Assembly (NCBI RefSeq): GCF_014207355.1
Contig: NZ_JACHEF010000006.1
Coordinates: 372,001-436,000 of the forward strand
From: Mesorhizobium sangaii
Lineage (GTDB): Bacteria; Pseudomonadota; Alphaproteobacteria; Rhizobiales; Rhizobiaceae
DNA: 64,000 nt
Reading direction: 5' to 3'
Shown: positions 17,649-26,960 of the stretch, in pieces
Layout: each line of letters starts with the position of its first letter
Numbering within the stretch: the first letter of the stretch is position 1
Program-made: the position numbers and the translations under genes
Notes under the pieces: generated by a model
What the model was told of the DNA's origin: nothing
Databases searched by the model: none
Seen by the model: the letters and a program-made list of their open reading frames with translations, nothing else

Positions 17649-18533
17649 ATGGAAAAACGCGTTACCTTCAGCAGTTGGACGATAGGCATCCTTTTCGCGG
17701 TGCCGCAGCTCCTCTTGATCTTCACGTTCTTCTACTGGCCGGCCGGTCAGGCGGTCTACTGGTCGCTGACGCTGCAGCAGCCCTGGGGCGGCGGCAACAT
17801 CTGGGTTGGGCTCGACAATTTCCGCTCGATCCTGTCCAACGCCGATTACTGGAACTCGATCACCGCCAGCCTGGTCTTTGCCGGGATCAGCACCGGGCTT
17901 GCGATGTTCATCGCCCTGGTGCTCGCGGCGCTGACCGACCGGCAGCTTGCCGGCTCGCGCTTCTATCGCGTGGTGCTGATCTGGCCCTACGGCATCGCCG
18001 CTCCGGCGCTGGCAATGGCGTTCCGATTCATCCTGGCGCCGGAAGCAGGCTTCATGGCCGTCGTCAACCAGGTCTGGCCCGGCTTCTGGGACCCTGGCCT
18101 TGATGGCGCCGACGCCATGGCCTCGATCATCATCGCCTTCTCCTGGAAATATGTCGGCTATAATTTCATCTTCTTCCTCGCCGCGTTTCAAGCCATCCCG
18201 CGTTCGCTGATCGAGGCCGCGGCGATGGACGGCTCGGGCGTCATGAGGCGTTTCCGGGACATACAGTTCCCGTTGATCACGCCGACGATCTTCTTCCTGC
18301 TGGTCATCAACATCACCGAGAGCTTCCAGGATTCCTTCGGCATCGTCGACATCATGACCTCCGGCGGCCCGGCCAACGCCACCAACCTGATGGTCTACAA
18401 GATCTATTCCGACGGCTTCAAAGGGCTCGATTACTCGGGTGCCGCCGCGCAGAGTATCATCCTGATGCTGCTCATCATCGTGCTGACCATTTTCCAGTTC
18501 CGCTTCATCGAGCGGCGTGTGCACTACAGGTGA
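17649..18533 (+). CDS. ugpA: Glycerol-3-phosphate ABC transporter permease UgpA
   Basis: 294 residues with six membrane segments. The permease-ATPase coupling motif is EAAAMDGSGVMRRFRDIQFP (EAA loop, about residues 192-211). The N-terminus (SSWTIGILFAVPQLLLIFTF) matches UgpA/MalF-type permeases. It forms the membrane channel with UgpE for uptake of sn-glycerol-3-phosphate. The start lies 158 bp after the ugpB stop, and ugpE follows after 7 bp, so the permease pair is translated together. Confidence 0.93.
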   Translation: MEKRVTFSSWTIGILFAVPQLLLIFTFFYWPAGQAVYWSLTLQQPWGGGNIWVGLDNFRSILSNADYWNSITASLVFAGISTGLAMFIALVLAALTDRQLAGSRFYRVVLIWPYGIAAPALAMAFRFILAPEAGFMAVVNQVWPGFWDPGLDGADAMASIIIAFSWKYVGYNFIFFLAAFQAIPRSLIEAAAMDGSGVMRRFRDIQFPLITPTIFFLLVINITESFQDSFGIVDIMTSGGPANATNLMVYKIYSDGFKGLDYSGAAAQSIILMLLIIVLTIFQFRFIERRVHYR

Positions 18534-18540
18534 GGCCGAT

Positions 18541-19455
18541 ATGGTAGAGCGCACCCCTTTCCTCAATTTCTTCACGCATGTGATCCTGTTCGTCGGCTTC
18601 GTGCTTTGCATCGCGCCGTTCGTGGTTGTCACCATTGCCGCGTCGCATAATCTCAAGGATGTCAACGATGTGCCGATGTCGCTGCTGCCGGGCAGCGACT
18701 TCTGGCTCAACATCAAGACGGCCTGGACGACCGCCGACCTCGGCCCCAAGCTTCTGAACAGTTTTATCATGGCCGCCGGCGTCGCGGCGGGCAAAGTGAT
18801 GATCTCGGCGTTCACCGCCTTCTCGATCGTCTATTTCCGCTACCCCGGCCGCACCTTCATTTTCTGGCTGATCTTCGTCACGCTGATGCTGCCGCTGGAA
18901 GTGCGCATAGTGCCGACCTATGCAGTGGTCGCCAACGTTCTGTCGCCCTATCAGACCATCCTGGATTTGACTGGTCTGAGCTGGCTCGTCGAGAAAGTCT
19001 CGGGCGTGCAGGTTTCGCTCAGCCTCGGGCTGCTCAACTCCTATTCCGGACTTATCCTGCCGCTGATCGCGACGGCAACCGGCACCTTCCTCTACCGGCA
19101 GTTCTTCCTCACGGTTCCCGATGAGCTGACCGAGGCCGCGCGCATGGACGGCGCCGGTGCCCTCCGCTTTTTCATCGACATCCTGCTGCCGCTGTCGCGC
19201 AACAACATGGCGGCGCTTGGAACCATCATGTTCCTGTGGGCATGGAACCAGTATCTGTGGCCGCTGCTCATCACCACCGACCAGTCGCATGCGACAGCAG
19301 TCACCGAGTTGAAGCAGCTTATCCCCAATGTCGGCGGCATCCCGGAATGGAACATCGCCATGGCCGGAACGCTTATCGTCATGTTGCCGCCGCTGATTGT
19401 CGTGGTCGCCATGCAGCGCTGGTTCGTGCGCGGCCTGATCGCCACCGAAAAGTAA
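18541..19455 (+). CDS. ugpE: Glycerol-3-phosphate ABC transporter permease UgpE
   Basis: 304 residues with six membrane segments. The EAA loop is TEAARMDGAGALRFFIDILLP. VERTPFLNFFTHVILFVGF matches UgpE N-termini. The start at 18541 is supported by TGAGG eight bases upstream; an in-frame upstream start at 18517 would overlap ugpA and is not preferred. It is partner of UgpA in the inner-membrane channel. The ATPase gene ugpC follows after 14 bp. Confidence 0.93.
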   Translation: MVERTPFLNFFTHVILFVGFVLCIAPFVVVTIAASHNLKDVNDVPMSLLPGSDFWLNIKTAWTTADLGPKLLNSFIMAAGVAAGKVMISAFTAFSIVYFRYPGRTFIFWLIFVTLMLPLEVRIVPTYAVVANVLSPYQTILDLTGLSWLVEKVSGVQVSLSLGLLNSYSGLILPLIATATGTFLYRQFFLTVPDELTEAARMDGAGALRFFIDILLPLSRNNMAALGTIMFLWAWNQYLWPLLITTDQSHATAVTELKQLIPNVGGIPEWNIAMAGTLIVMLPPLIVVVAMQRWFVRGLIATEK

Positions 19456-19469
19456 CAAGGAGACGGCCA

Positions 19470-20570
<1,101 letters not shown>

Positions 20571-20640
20571 TTTCTGAAGGCAGTCACTGTCGCCGACGAT
20601 GGGGCAGGCGACGCTGGCAAGTCGAAGAAACGGTCGTGCG

Positions 20641-21450
20641 ATGAAACTTATCCAGGTTACCGATGTCCATCTTGGCCGGCAAGGCGAGCGCCGTTATGGC
20701 GTCGACCTGCACCAGCGATTGGCTTCATGCATCGCGCACATCAACGCAAATCACGCCGACGCGGCGCTTTGCGTCTTCACCGGCGACCTGACCGAGACCG
20801 GAGCGCCCGAGAGCTATGCCGATCTCAGGACAGCCCTGAACGCGCTGTCGGTGCCCTGGCGGCTGCTGCCGGGCAACCATGACCGGCGAACCAACCTTGT
20901 CGCGGCGTTTCCTGAAATTCCGGTCGATGAGAACGGTTTCGTGCAGTCGGCTCATCAGATGGCCGACGAGGTGCTGCTGTTCCTCGACTGCCTGGTGGAG
21001 GGACGCATCGAAGGCGAATTGTGCGAAAGGCGGCTTGCCTGGCTCGACGCCCGGCTCGAAGAGACAGCCGGCAGGCCCGCCTATGTCTTCATGCACCATC
21101 CGCCGGTCGCGCTCGGCCTGCCGCAGCTCGATCCGCTGGCGCTCGAGCAGCCCGAACGCTTCCTCGGCCTGCTGCAGCGCCACGGTAATGTCCGCCACAT
21201 CTTCTTCGGTCACGTCCATCGCGACATTGCCGGCACGGTCGCCGGCATTCCGTTCTCGGCGCAGCGCGGCCTGCATGCAAGGTTCGCGCTCGCCCTCGAC
21301 AGATCGAGCGAGATCGTCGAGCAGGCGCCACCCTCCTACGCGGTCATCCTCGTCGACAGCGCCAACGGGCGCGTGGTCGTGCATGGCTGCGATTTTCTCG
21401 AACAATGGCCGATCTATTCCGGCGAGACCGGAGAACGCATCACGGCGTGA
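20641..21450 (+). CDS. Class III phosphodiesterase/metallophosphoesterase, GpdQ-like
   Basis: 269 residues of the calcineurin-like superfamily with all metal motifs: Asp8 and His10 in TDVHLG, Asp49 in FTGDLTETG, Asn79-His80 in LPGNHDRR, MHHPP in the middle and GHVH near the C-terminus. This subgroup contains the cyclic-nucleotide phosphodiesterases CpdA and Rv0805 and the glycerophosphodiesterase GpdQ. The gene lies 70 bp after ugpC on the same strand, so release of glycerol-3-phosphate from imported glycerophosphodiesters is a reasonable inference. cAMP hydrolysis is the main alternative. Confidence 0.85.
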   Translation: MKLIQVTDVHLGRQGERRYGVDLHQRLASCIAHINANHADAALCVFTGDLTETGAPESYADLRTALNALSVPWRLLPGNHDRRTNLVAAFPEIPVDENGFVQSAHQMADEVLLFLDCLVEGRIEGELCERRLAWLDARLEETAGRPAYVFMHHPPVALGLPQLDPLALEQPERFLGLLQRHGNVRHIFFGHVHRDIAGTVAGIPFSAQRGLHARFALALDRSSEIVEQAPPSYAVILVDSANGRVVVHGCDFLEQWPIYSGETGERITA

Positions 21451-21497
21451 AGCCGGCTCGCCGCGTCGAGGCGCAGTGTCGCCAGGCCTTCGACCGT

Positions 21498-22580
21498 TCA
21501 GGCGAACACGTGCGCCGTTCCCGATACGGTCAGCCGGACGATCTCGCCGACCGTTGGCGCGTCCATGCCGGATTTGCGCAGGATCAGCGGCGTGTTGCCG
21601 ATCGCGGCGGCGTCGGGCGGATCGGCGCTGTTCAGGAGCCGTACCGCGACCGTGCACATCGAGCCGGCGAATTCGGATTCCGTCACTTCGCCGAACAGCA
21701 TGTCAGGGGTGCCCGACATGCCTTCGCGCGATGTGCGCTTCAAGGCAATCTGCTCCGGCCGCAGCATGATGCGGACGACATCGCGGCTGTCCGGTGTATC
21801 GACCGCGATGCGGCCGAGCGGAGAATAGGCGAAGCCGCCCGATATCTTTGCCGGCAGGATGATGGCGTCGCCGAGGAACTCGGCGATCATCCTGTCCTTC
21901 GGCTTGAGATAGAGCTCGCGCGGCGTACCGACCTGCGAGAACTTGCCGTCGCGCATCACCGCCACCTGGCTGGCGAAGGACAGCGCCTCGGCCTGGTCGT
22001 GCGTCACCAGGATGGTGGTGATGCCGGCTGCCTCCAGAAGCTCGGCCACGGCCTTGCGCATCGAGGCGCGCAGGCCGGTATCCAGGGCCGAGAACGGCTC
22101 GTCGAGAAGCATCAGCCGCGGCTTCATCGCCATGGCGCGGGCCAGTGCCACGCGCTGCTGCTGGCCGCCGGAGAGTTGATGCGGGCGGCGTTTGAGGATC
22201 GCCTTGTCGAGACCGACAATGTAGGCGAGTTCGACGATGCGCTCGGCGCGCTTGTCCTCGCCGCGACCCATGCCGAAACCGATATTGTCGCCAATGGTCA
22301 GATGGGGGAACAGGGCGCCGTCCTGCGCCACCACGCCGATGCCTCGACGATGCGCCGGCACCGCGCTGCCGTCCTTGGCCAGCACCTCGCCGTCGAGCGT
22401 GATGCGGCCCTGGTCCGGCGCCTCGAAGCCTGCGATCAGCCGCAGCAAGGTCGTCTTGCCGCAGCCGGACGGGCCGACGATCGCCGTGCGGCTGCCGCTG
22501 ACGACGCTCAGATCGACGCCGGCAAGAGCCGCCACCGGGCCGTAGTGCTTGTGCAGGCCGCTGATTTCGAGAAAGCTCAT
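21498..22580 (-). CDS. ABC transporter ATPase, ferric-iron (FbpC-like) type
   Basis: 360 residues. Walker A GPSGCGKTT, signature LSGGQQQRVALARA, Walker B LMLLDEPFSALD and H-loop TILVTHDQAEAL are intact. The C-terminal region (IMLRPEQIAL) is the TOBE-type domain of the FbpC/PotA group. Its ATG overlaps the permease stop by 4 bases (22577-22580), a sign of coupled translation. With the permease and binding protein it forms a three-gene importer, most likely for Fe3+. Confidence 0.88.
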   Translation of the reverse strand: MSFLEISGLHKHYGPVAALAGVDLSVVSGSRTAIVGPSGCGKTTLLRLIAGFEAPDQGRITLDGEVLAKDGSAVPAHRRGIGVVAQDGALFPHLTIGDNIGFGMGRGEDKRAERIVELAYIVGLDKAILKRRPHQLSGGQQQRVALARAMAMKPRLMLLDEPFSALDTGLRASMRKAVAELLEAAGITTILVTHDQAEALSFASQVAVMRDGKFSQVGTPRELYLKPKDRMIAEFLGDAIILPAKISGGFAYSPLGRIAVDTPDSRDVVRIMLRPEQIALKRTSREGMSGTPDMLFGEVTESEFAGSMCTVAVRLLNSADPPDAAAIGNTPLILRKSGMDAPTVGEIVRLTVSGTAHVFA

Positions 22581-24157
22581 CGTCCGGCCATCCGTTTCGA
22601 CTGGACATAGAGGAGCCAGGTCAAGGGCAACGACATCGCCACCATGATGAAGGCGTAAGGGGCCGCCGAGGCATAATCAATCTCGCCGCTGTAGGACCAG
22701 AACGCCATCGCCAGCGTGCGGGTACCGTTCGGCGCCAGCATCTGGGTGGCGGTCAGTTCGTTCATGATGCCGAGCGCCACCAGCGCCATGCCGGCCGCCG
22801 CGCCTGGCGCCGACAGGCGGATGGTCGTCGACCACAGCGCCTGCAGCGGCGGCCGGCCGAGACTGGAAGCCGCGCGCTCGAGTTCGACCGGCGCCTGCGC
22901 GATCGATGCGCGCAAGCTGACCAGCGCGCGCGGCAGGAACATCAGCGTGTAGGCCACCAGGATGGTGAACAAGGTCTGGTAGAGGGGCATGGCGATGCGC
23001 ACCGTGATGGTGACCAGCGCCAGCGCAATGACGACCCCGGGCAACGAGCCGACGATGTAGTTGCAGCCCTCCAGCAGGCGCTGCAATGGCCCGGGCGCGC
23101 GGATCGAGATCCAGGCCATCGGCATGGCGGCGACGGTGGCGAGCAATGCGCCGGCGAGCGCCAGGAACAGCGTCTGGCCGAGCGCCAGGCCGATCTCGTC
23201 GAAGCGCCAGACGGCGGTGCCGCCGGCGGCCAGCCAGCCGCCGATGGTGACGAAAGGCACGCCCAGCGCCAGCAGTGTGGTGGCGACAAGCACGGCCAGG
23301 CACGGGATGGTGGCGCGACCGAGGGGCGTGCGCTGCTGGTGCCGCGCGGCGCCGGAGCCGACGCGCGCATAACGCTCCTCGCCGCGCACCAGCACTTCGA
23401 GGCCCAGAAGCACGAAACAGCAGCTCACCAGCACGCCGGCCAGCATGTTGGCCGCCGGTCCGTTGAAGGTCGACTGGAACTGGTCGACGATCGCGGTGGT
23501 GAAGGTGTCGAAGCGGATGAAGACATAGAGGCCGTACTCGGCCAGCAGATGCAGCCCGACCAGCAGCGAGCCGCCGCAGATGGCGAGCCTGAGTTGCGGC
23601 AGCACGACGCGCTGGAATACGCGCCACGGCCCAAGGCCGAGTGCCGCCGCGGCGTCCTCGAGGGCGGGATCGAGACGGCGCAACGCCGCCGACACCGGCA
23701 GATAGAGGAACGGGAAATAGGCGATGACGGAAACCAGTACACCGGCCCACAGGCCGTGCAGCCTGGGCACCATGGTGATCCAGGCGTAGCTGTGCACGAA
23801 AGCCGGGATGGCGAGCGGCGCCACGCACAGCCAGGCCCAGAGCCGGGCGCCAGGCAGGTCGCTGCGCTCGGTCAGCCAGGCCAGCGCCACCGACAGCACG
23901 ACGGTGATCGGCACCGCCAGCAACACCAGCAGGACCGTGTTGACCAGAAGCTCGCCGACACGCGGCCGGAAGACCAGAGCCGAGACTGTTTCCCAGCCGG
24001 TCTGCACCGCGATCCAGATGATGAAGGCCAGCGGCAGCAGCGCCAGCAGCGACACGAAAAGGGCGGCGATGACCAGCCAGGGTGCCGCGCGTCGCCGAGC
24101 CCTGCGGCCTGTGCCCGCAGGCAGGCCCGAGCGCGCGAGATCGACCGCAGACTGCAT
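22577..24157 (-). CDS. ABC transporter permease, FbpB-like double permease
   Basis: 526 residues with about 12 membrane segments. It is an internally duplicated permease as in FbpB/SfuB, with two coupling loops: DPALEDAAAALGLGPWRVFQ in the first half and ELERAASSLGRPPLQALW in the second. One polypeptide thus forms the whole channel. The ATG at 24157 is used; a GTG at 24226 would add 23 residues, and neither has a strong ribosome-binding site. It lies downstream of the binding-protein gene, separated by a strong hairpin. Confidence 0.87.
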   Translation of the reverse strand: MQSAVDLARSGLPAGTGRRARRRAAPWLVIAALFVSLLALLPLAFIIWIAVQTGWETVSALVFRPRVGELLVNTVLLVLLAVPITVVLSVALAWLTERSDLPGARLWAWLCVAPLAIPAFVHSYAWITMVPRLHGLWAGVLVSVIAYFPFLYLPVSAALRRLDPALEDAAAALGLGPWRVFQRVVLPQLRLAICGGSLLVGLHLLAEYGLYVFIRFDTFTTAIVDQFQSTFNGPAANMLAGVLVSCCFVLLGLEVLVRGEERYARVGSGAARHQQRTPLGRATIPCLAVLVATTLLALGVPFVTIGGWLAAGGTAVWRFDEIGLALGQTLFLALAGALLATVAAMPMAWISIRAPGPLQRLLEGCNYIVGSLPGVVIALALVTITVRIAMPLYQTLFTILVAYTLMFLPRALVSLRASIAQAPVELERAASSLGRPPLQALWSTTIRLSAPGAAAGMALVALGIMNELTATQMLAPNGTRTLAMAFWSYSGEIDYASAAPYAFIMVAMSLPLTWLLYVQSKRMAGR

Positions 24158-24269
24158 CAGGTCAGACGCCGTGCCGGTGCCGTCCAGCGGCAGCAGTTGA
24201 AGGACCACAATTGCGGTCGGGAACACAGCGTGTCGTCATCGACGAATGCCATCTCGAAAAACAAAATCA

Positions 24270-24298
24270 CTCCCGCGGAAGGCCAATTCCCGCGGGAG
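24270..24298 (-). terminator. Hairpin between binding-protein and permease genes
   Basis: CTCCCGCGG (24270-24278) and CCGCGGGAG (24290-24298) form a perfect 9-bp stem with an 11-base loop. Read on the minus strand it is followed by TGATTTTGTTTTT. This looks like an intrinsic terminator or a 3' stabiliser after the binding-protein gene, and would let the binding protein be made in excess over the permease. Confidence 0.7.
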
Positions 24299-24331
24299 CG
24301 TGGTTGGTTGTCCTTTTAGGAGGAATGGCAA

Positions 24332-25339
24332 CTAAAGCAAGCCGGCTGCCGTCATCAGGTCGGTGACCTTCTTGGAGTTCAGCGTCGTGGCATCGACCTT
24401 GGGTGCCTGCAGGTCGGCCAGCGGCACCAGCTTCGGATTGGACTCTGCACCCTTGCCGACCGCGTATTCGAAGGAATCGCCGGTCTTCAAGATCTCCTGG
24501 CCGCCCTTGCCGGTCACCCACTTGAGGAACGCCTGGGCTTCCTTCGGATGCTTGCTCGAGGCCAGCACGCCGCCGCCGGAGATCGAAACGAACGCGCCCG
24601 GATCCTGGTTCTTGAAATAGTGCAGTTCGACATTCTTGCTGTTTTCGCCGGTCTTGGCCTGATCGCCGAAATAGTAATAGTGGTAGATCACGCCGCCTTC
24701 GATCTCACCGGCATTGACCGCCTTCATCACAGTGCTGTTGCCCTTGTAGGCGGTGAAATTCGTCTTCATCGCCTTCAGCCAGTCCGCCGTGGCGGCCTCG
24801 CCCTTGAGCTGCAGCAGCGCGCTGACGATGGCCTGGAAATCGGCGCCCGACGGCGAGGCGGCCCAACGGCCCTTCCAGCTCGGATCGGCGAGATCCAGCA
24901 TCGACTTGGGCAGCTGGTCGACCGTCAGCTTGGTCTTGTTGTAGGCAAAGACGGTGCTGCGTGCGGCGACGCCAACCCATTTGCCGCTGGCCGGCTGATA
25001 GTCGCTGGGAACCTGCGCCAGCGTGTCGGCGTCGACCGGAGCGAACAGGCCGGCACTTTCGACCAGCGCCATGGCTGGCGAGTTTTCGGTCAGGAACACG
25101 TCGGCCGGCGAGGCAGCGCCTTCGGCGACGATCTGGTTGGAGAAGTCGCTGTCGCCGCCATTGCGGACAGTGACCTTGATGCCGGTTTCCTTGGTGAAGC
25201 CTTCGGCCCACGCCTTGGTCAGGTTCTCGTGCTGGGCGTTGTAGACAATGATGCCATCATCTTCCGCCATCGCCGGGCCGGCGATCAGGCTGATTGCCAG
25301 CGCGGTGGCGCCGACGAGGGTGGAAAGAGCATATTTCAT
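24332..25339 (-). CDS. Iron(III)-type ABC transporter periplasmic binding protein
   Basis: 335 residues. The signal peptide (STLVGATALAISLIAGPAMA) is followed by IIVYNAQHENLTKAWAEGF, the usual start of the FbpA/FutA/AfuA class. ADVFLTENSPAMALVESAG and the tyrosine-rich IYHYYYFGDQAK are typical; adjacent tyrosines in this place bind Fe3+ in FbpA proteins. It heads the three-gene importer. A TGA-N9-TCA motif lies about 60 bp upstream of its start. Confidence 0.88.
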   Translation of the reverse strand: MKYALSTLVGATALAISLIAGPAMAEDDGIIVYNAQHENLTKAWAEGFTKETGIKVTVRNGGDSDFSNQIVAEGAASPADVFLTENSPAMALVESAGLFAPVDADTLAQVPSDYQPASGKWVGVAARSTVFAYNKTKLTVDQLPKSMLDLADPSWKGRWAASPSGADFQAIVSALLQLKGEAATADWLKAMKTNFTAYKGNSTVMKAVNAGEIEGGVIYHYYYFGDQAKTGENSKNVELHYFKNQDPGAFVSISGGGVLASSKHPKEAQAFLKWVTGKGGQEILKTGDSFEYAVGKGAESNPKLVPLADLQAPKVDATTLNSKKVTDLMTAAGLL

Positions 25340-25396
25340 GGCATTGTCCTCGATCTCGGGGGTCTTGCGTCTGTCACGGCTGCACCTACCAATACC

Positions 25397-25411
25397 TGAC
25401 AGGGATAGTCA
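25397..25411. promoter_or_regulatory. Candidate iron-responsive operator TGA-N9-TCA
   Basis: TGACAGGGATAGTCA matches the TGA-N9-TCA core reported for RirA operators in Rhizobium. It is 58 bp upstream of the iron-binding-protein start. On the minus strand it overlaps a TTGACT that could be a -35 element, which would suit repression when iron is plentiful. The motif is short and could occur by chance. Confidence 0.35.
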
Positions 25412-25544
25412 ACATTGTCTTGCGGATTTTGATCAAGCGCCGAGGCGCAAACTTTCGTGATTTGCCGGTAATTTGGCTTGGACATTATTTCGCCGGCCAC
25501 GTAACAAATCACCGCCGAGACGCGAAAATCGGGGAGTAACTCTT

Positions 25545-26096
25545 GTGACCGGCAAGGATGAGGCCGAGCTTTCCCGGCTGATGCGGGCCGCGATCGCGGG
25601 AGATGAAAAGGCTTACGCCGACTTTCTGCACCGGATTGCCGCGCTGGTTCGCGGTTTTGTCAGGCGCAAGATCGTGCAGGGCGGGGTCGATCCCGAGGAT
25701 GTCGTGCAGGAAACCTTGCTGGCCATTCATGTGAAACGACATACTTGGCGCCAGGATGCGCCGGTGTTGCCGTGGGTCTATGCGATTGCCCGCTTCAAGC
25801 TGATCGACGCGTTCCGGCGGCGCGGACGGCGCATCGAGATCGATGTCGACGATATCGCCGAGACCTTCGCCGAGCCGGAACAGGAGAGCGTCAGCGAACG
25901 CGACATCAATCGGGCATTGGACGGCCTGTCACCGGCACAGCGTTCGGTGGTCTCTGCTGTGTCGGTGGAGGGGCGGTCAATCGGCGAGACGGCGGCCAAG
26001 TTCGGCATCAGCGAGACGGCGGTGCGGGTGTCGCTGCATCGGGGACTTGCCGCGATAGCCAAGCGATTCGGGCAGGGGCGATTCGGGCGGGAATGA
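25545..26096 (+). CDS. ECF-type sigma-70 family RNA polymerase sigma factor
   Basis: 183 residues. Region 2 is AYADFLHRIAALVRGFVRRK then DPEDVVQETLLAIH and WVYAIARFKLID. Region 4 is LSPAQRSVVSAVSVEGRSIG followed by FGISETAVRVSLHRGLA (helix-turn-helix). The GTG at 25545 (VTGKDEAELS) gives a normal ECF length; a TTG at 25473 would add a basic, unconserved tail. One base separates its stop from the ATG of an NrsF-type gene, so this is a sigma/anti-sigma pair like Caulobacter SigF-NrsF. Confidence 0.92.
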   Translation: MTGKDEAELSRLMRAAIAGDEKAYADFLHRIAALVRGFVRRKIVQGGVDPEDVVQETLLAIHVKRHTWRQDAPVLPWVYAIARFKLIDAFRRRGRRIEIDVDDIAETFAEPEQESVSERDINRALDGLSPAQRSVVSAVSVEGRSIGETAAKFGISETAVRVSLHRGLAAIAKRFGQGRFGRE

Positions 26097-26097
26097 C

Positions 26098-26736
26098 ATG
26101 AGGACGGACGATCTCATCAAGGCGCTGGACGCTGATGCCCGCAGCAAGGCGATGCCGCTGCAATCGGCCTGGTGGATGGCCGCCGGTGCGGCAGCAGTTG
26201 TAGCGGCCATCGTTTTCCTGCTGACGATCGGCCCACGCCCCGACTTCATGGCGGCCGCGCACACGATGCGCTTTCTCTCCAAATTCGTCTTCACCATCGT
26301 CCTTGCCGTCAGCGCATTTGCCCTGATCCGCGCCTTGTCGACACCCGGTGCGCCGACCGGCAGGGCAATGGCTGGGATGATCGCCGCGCCGCTGTTGGTA
26401 GCCTTGGCCGTGGTTCTTGAGCTGTTTGCCTTGCCCGAGGCCGACTGGGGCACAAGGATGGTCGGCTCCAACATGATGATCTGCATGGGCTTTATTCCGC
26501 TGATCGGCATTGGCCCGCTTGCCATTTTCCTGTGGATGCTGCGCTACGGCGCGCCGACACGGCCGGTGCTTGCCGGTGCGGTCGCGGGCCTGCTTGCGGG
26601 CGGGCTGGCGGCAACCTTCTACGCCGCACACTGCTTCGACGATTCGCCGCTTTTCGTCGCCACCTGGTACACGATAGCGATCGCGATCCTCGCGCTGCTT
26701 GGCGCGCTCGGCGGGCGGTTTTTCGTGCGCTGGTAG
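26098..26736 (+). CDS. nrsF: NrsF-type (DUF1109) membrane anti-sigma factor
   Basis: 212 residues with six membrane segments (for example WWMAAGAAAVVAAIVFLLTI and TWYTIAIAILALLGALGG) and a short cytoplasmic N-terminus (MRTDDLIKALDADA), the layout of DUF1109. It has cysteines at positions 129 (NMMICMGF) and 179 (YAAHCFDD). In Caulobacter NrsF, two conserved cysteines at nearly the same places are needed for release of SigF on chromium or cadmium stress. A similar thiol-sensing role is inferred here for the sigma factor encoded one base upstream. Confidence 0.88.
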   Translation: MRTDDLIKALDADARSKAMPLQSAWWMAAGAAAVVAAIVFLLTIGPRPDFMAAAHTMRFLSKFVFTIVLAVSAFALIRALSTPGAPTGRAMAGMIAAPLLVALAVVLELFALPEADWGTRMVGSNMMICMGFIPLIGIGPLAIFLWMLRYGAPTRPVLAGAVAGLLAGGLAATFYAAHCFDDSPLFVATWYTIAIAILALLGALGGRFFVRW

Positions 26737-26746
26737 TGCGGCGCCC

Positions 26747-26838
26747 GGAGCGGTTCACGGAAACGCCGAACCGCTCCATCTTTTTGTTTGACGCAATTCC
26801 GGACGGAAAACCGCTTCACACTTTTCCTGGAATTGCTC
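26747..26838. repeat. Rhizobial intergenic repeat with two hairpins, terminator-like
   Basis: GGAGCGGTTC (26747-26756) pairs with GAACCGCTCC (26768-26777) and is followed by ATCTTTTTG, which makes a good terminator for nrsF on the plus strand. A second stem pairs GCAATTCC (26793-26800) with GGAATTGC (26829-26836). The last 18 bases, read in reverse complement, recur exactly at 61190-61207. The whole block resembles a common rhizobial repeat of about 90-110 bp. Confidence 0.75.
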
Positions 26839-26960
26839 AGTCGCGACCCATGCACACCGATCCTTAATCATGCCGGCAATTGTTTGTCGGTTACTGATCG
26901 AGCCGGCACGCCGCACGCAACCATTCCTTAAAATCGATCCGCCAAGGTCGGCGCGACAGC

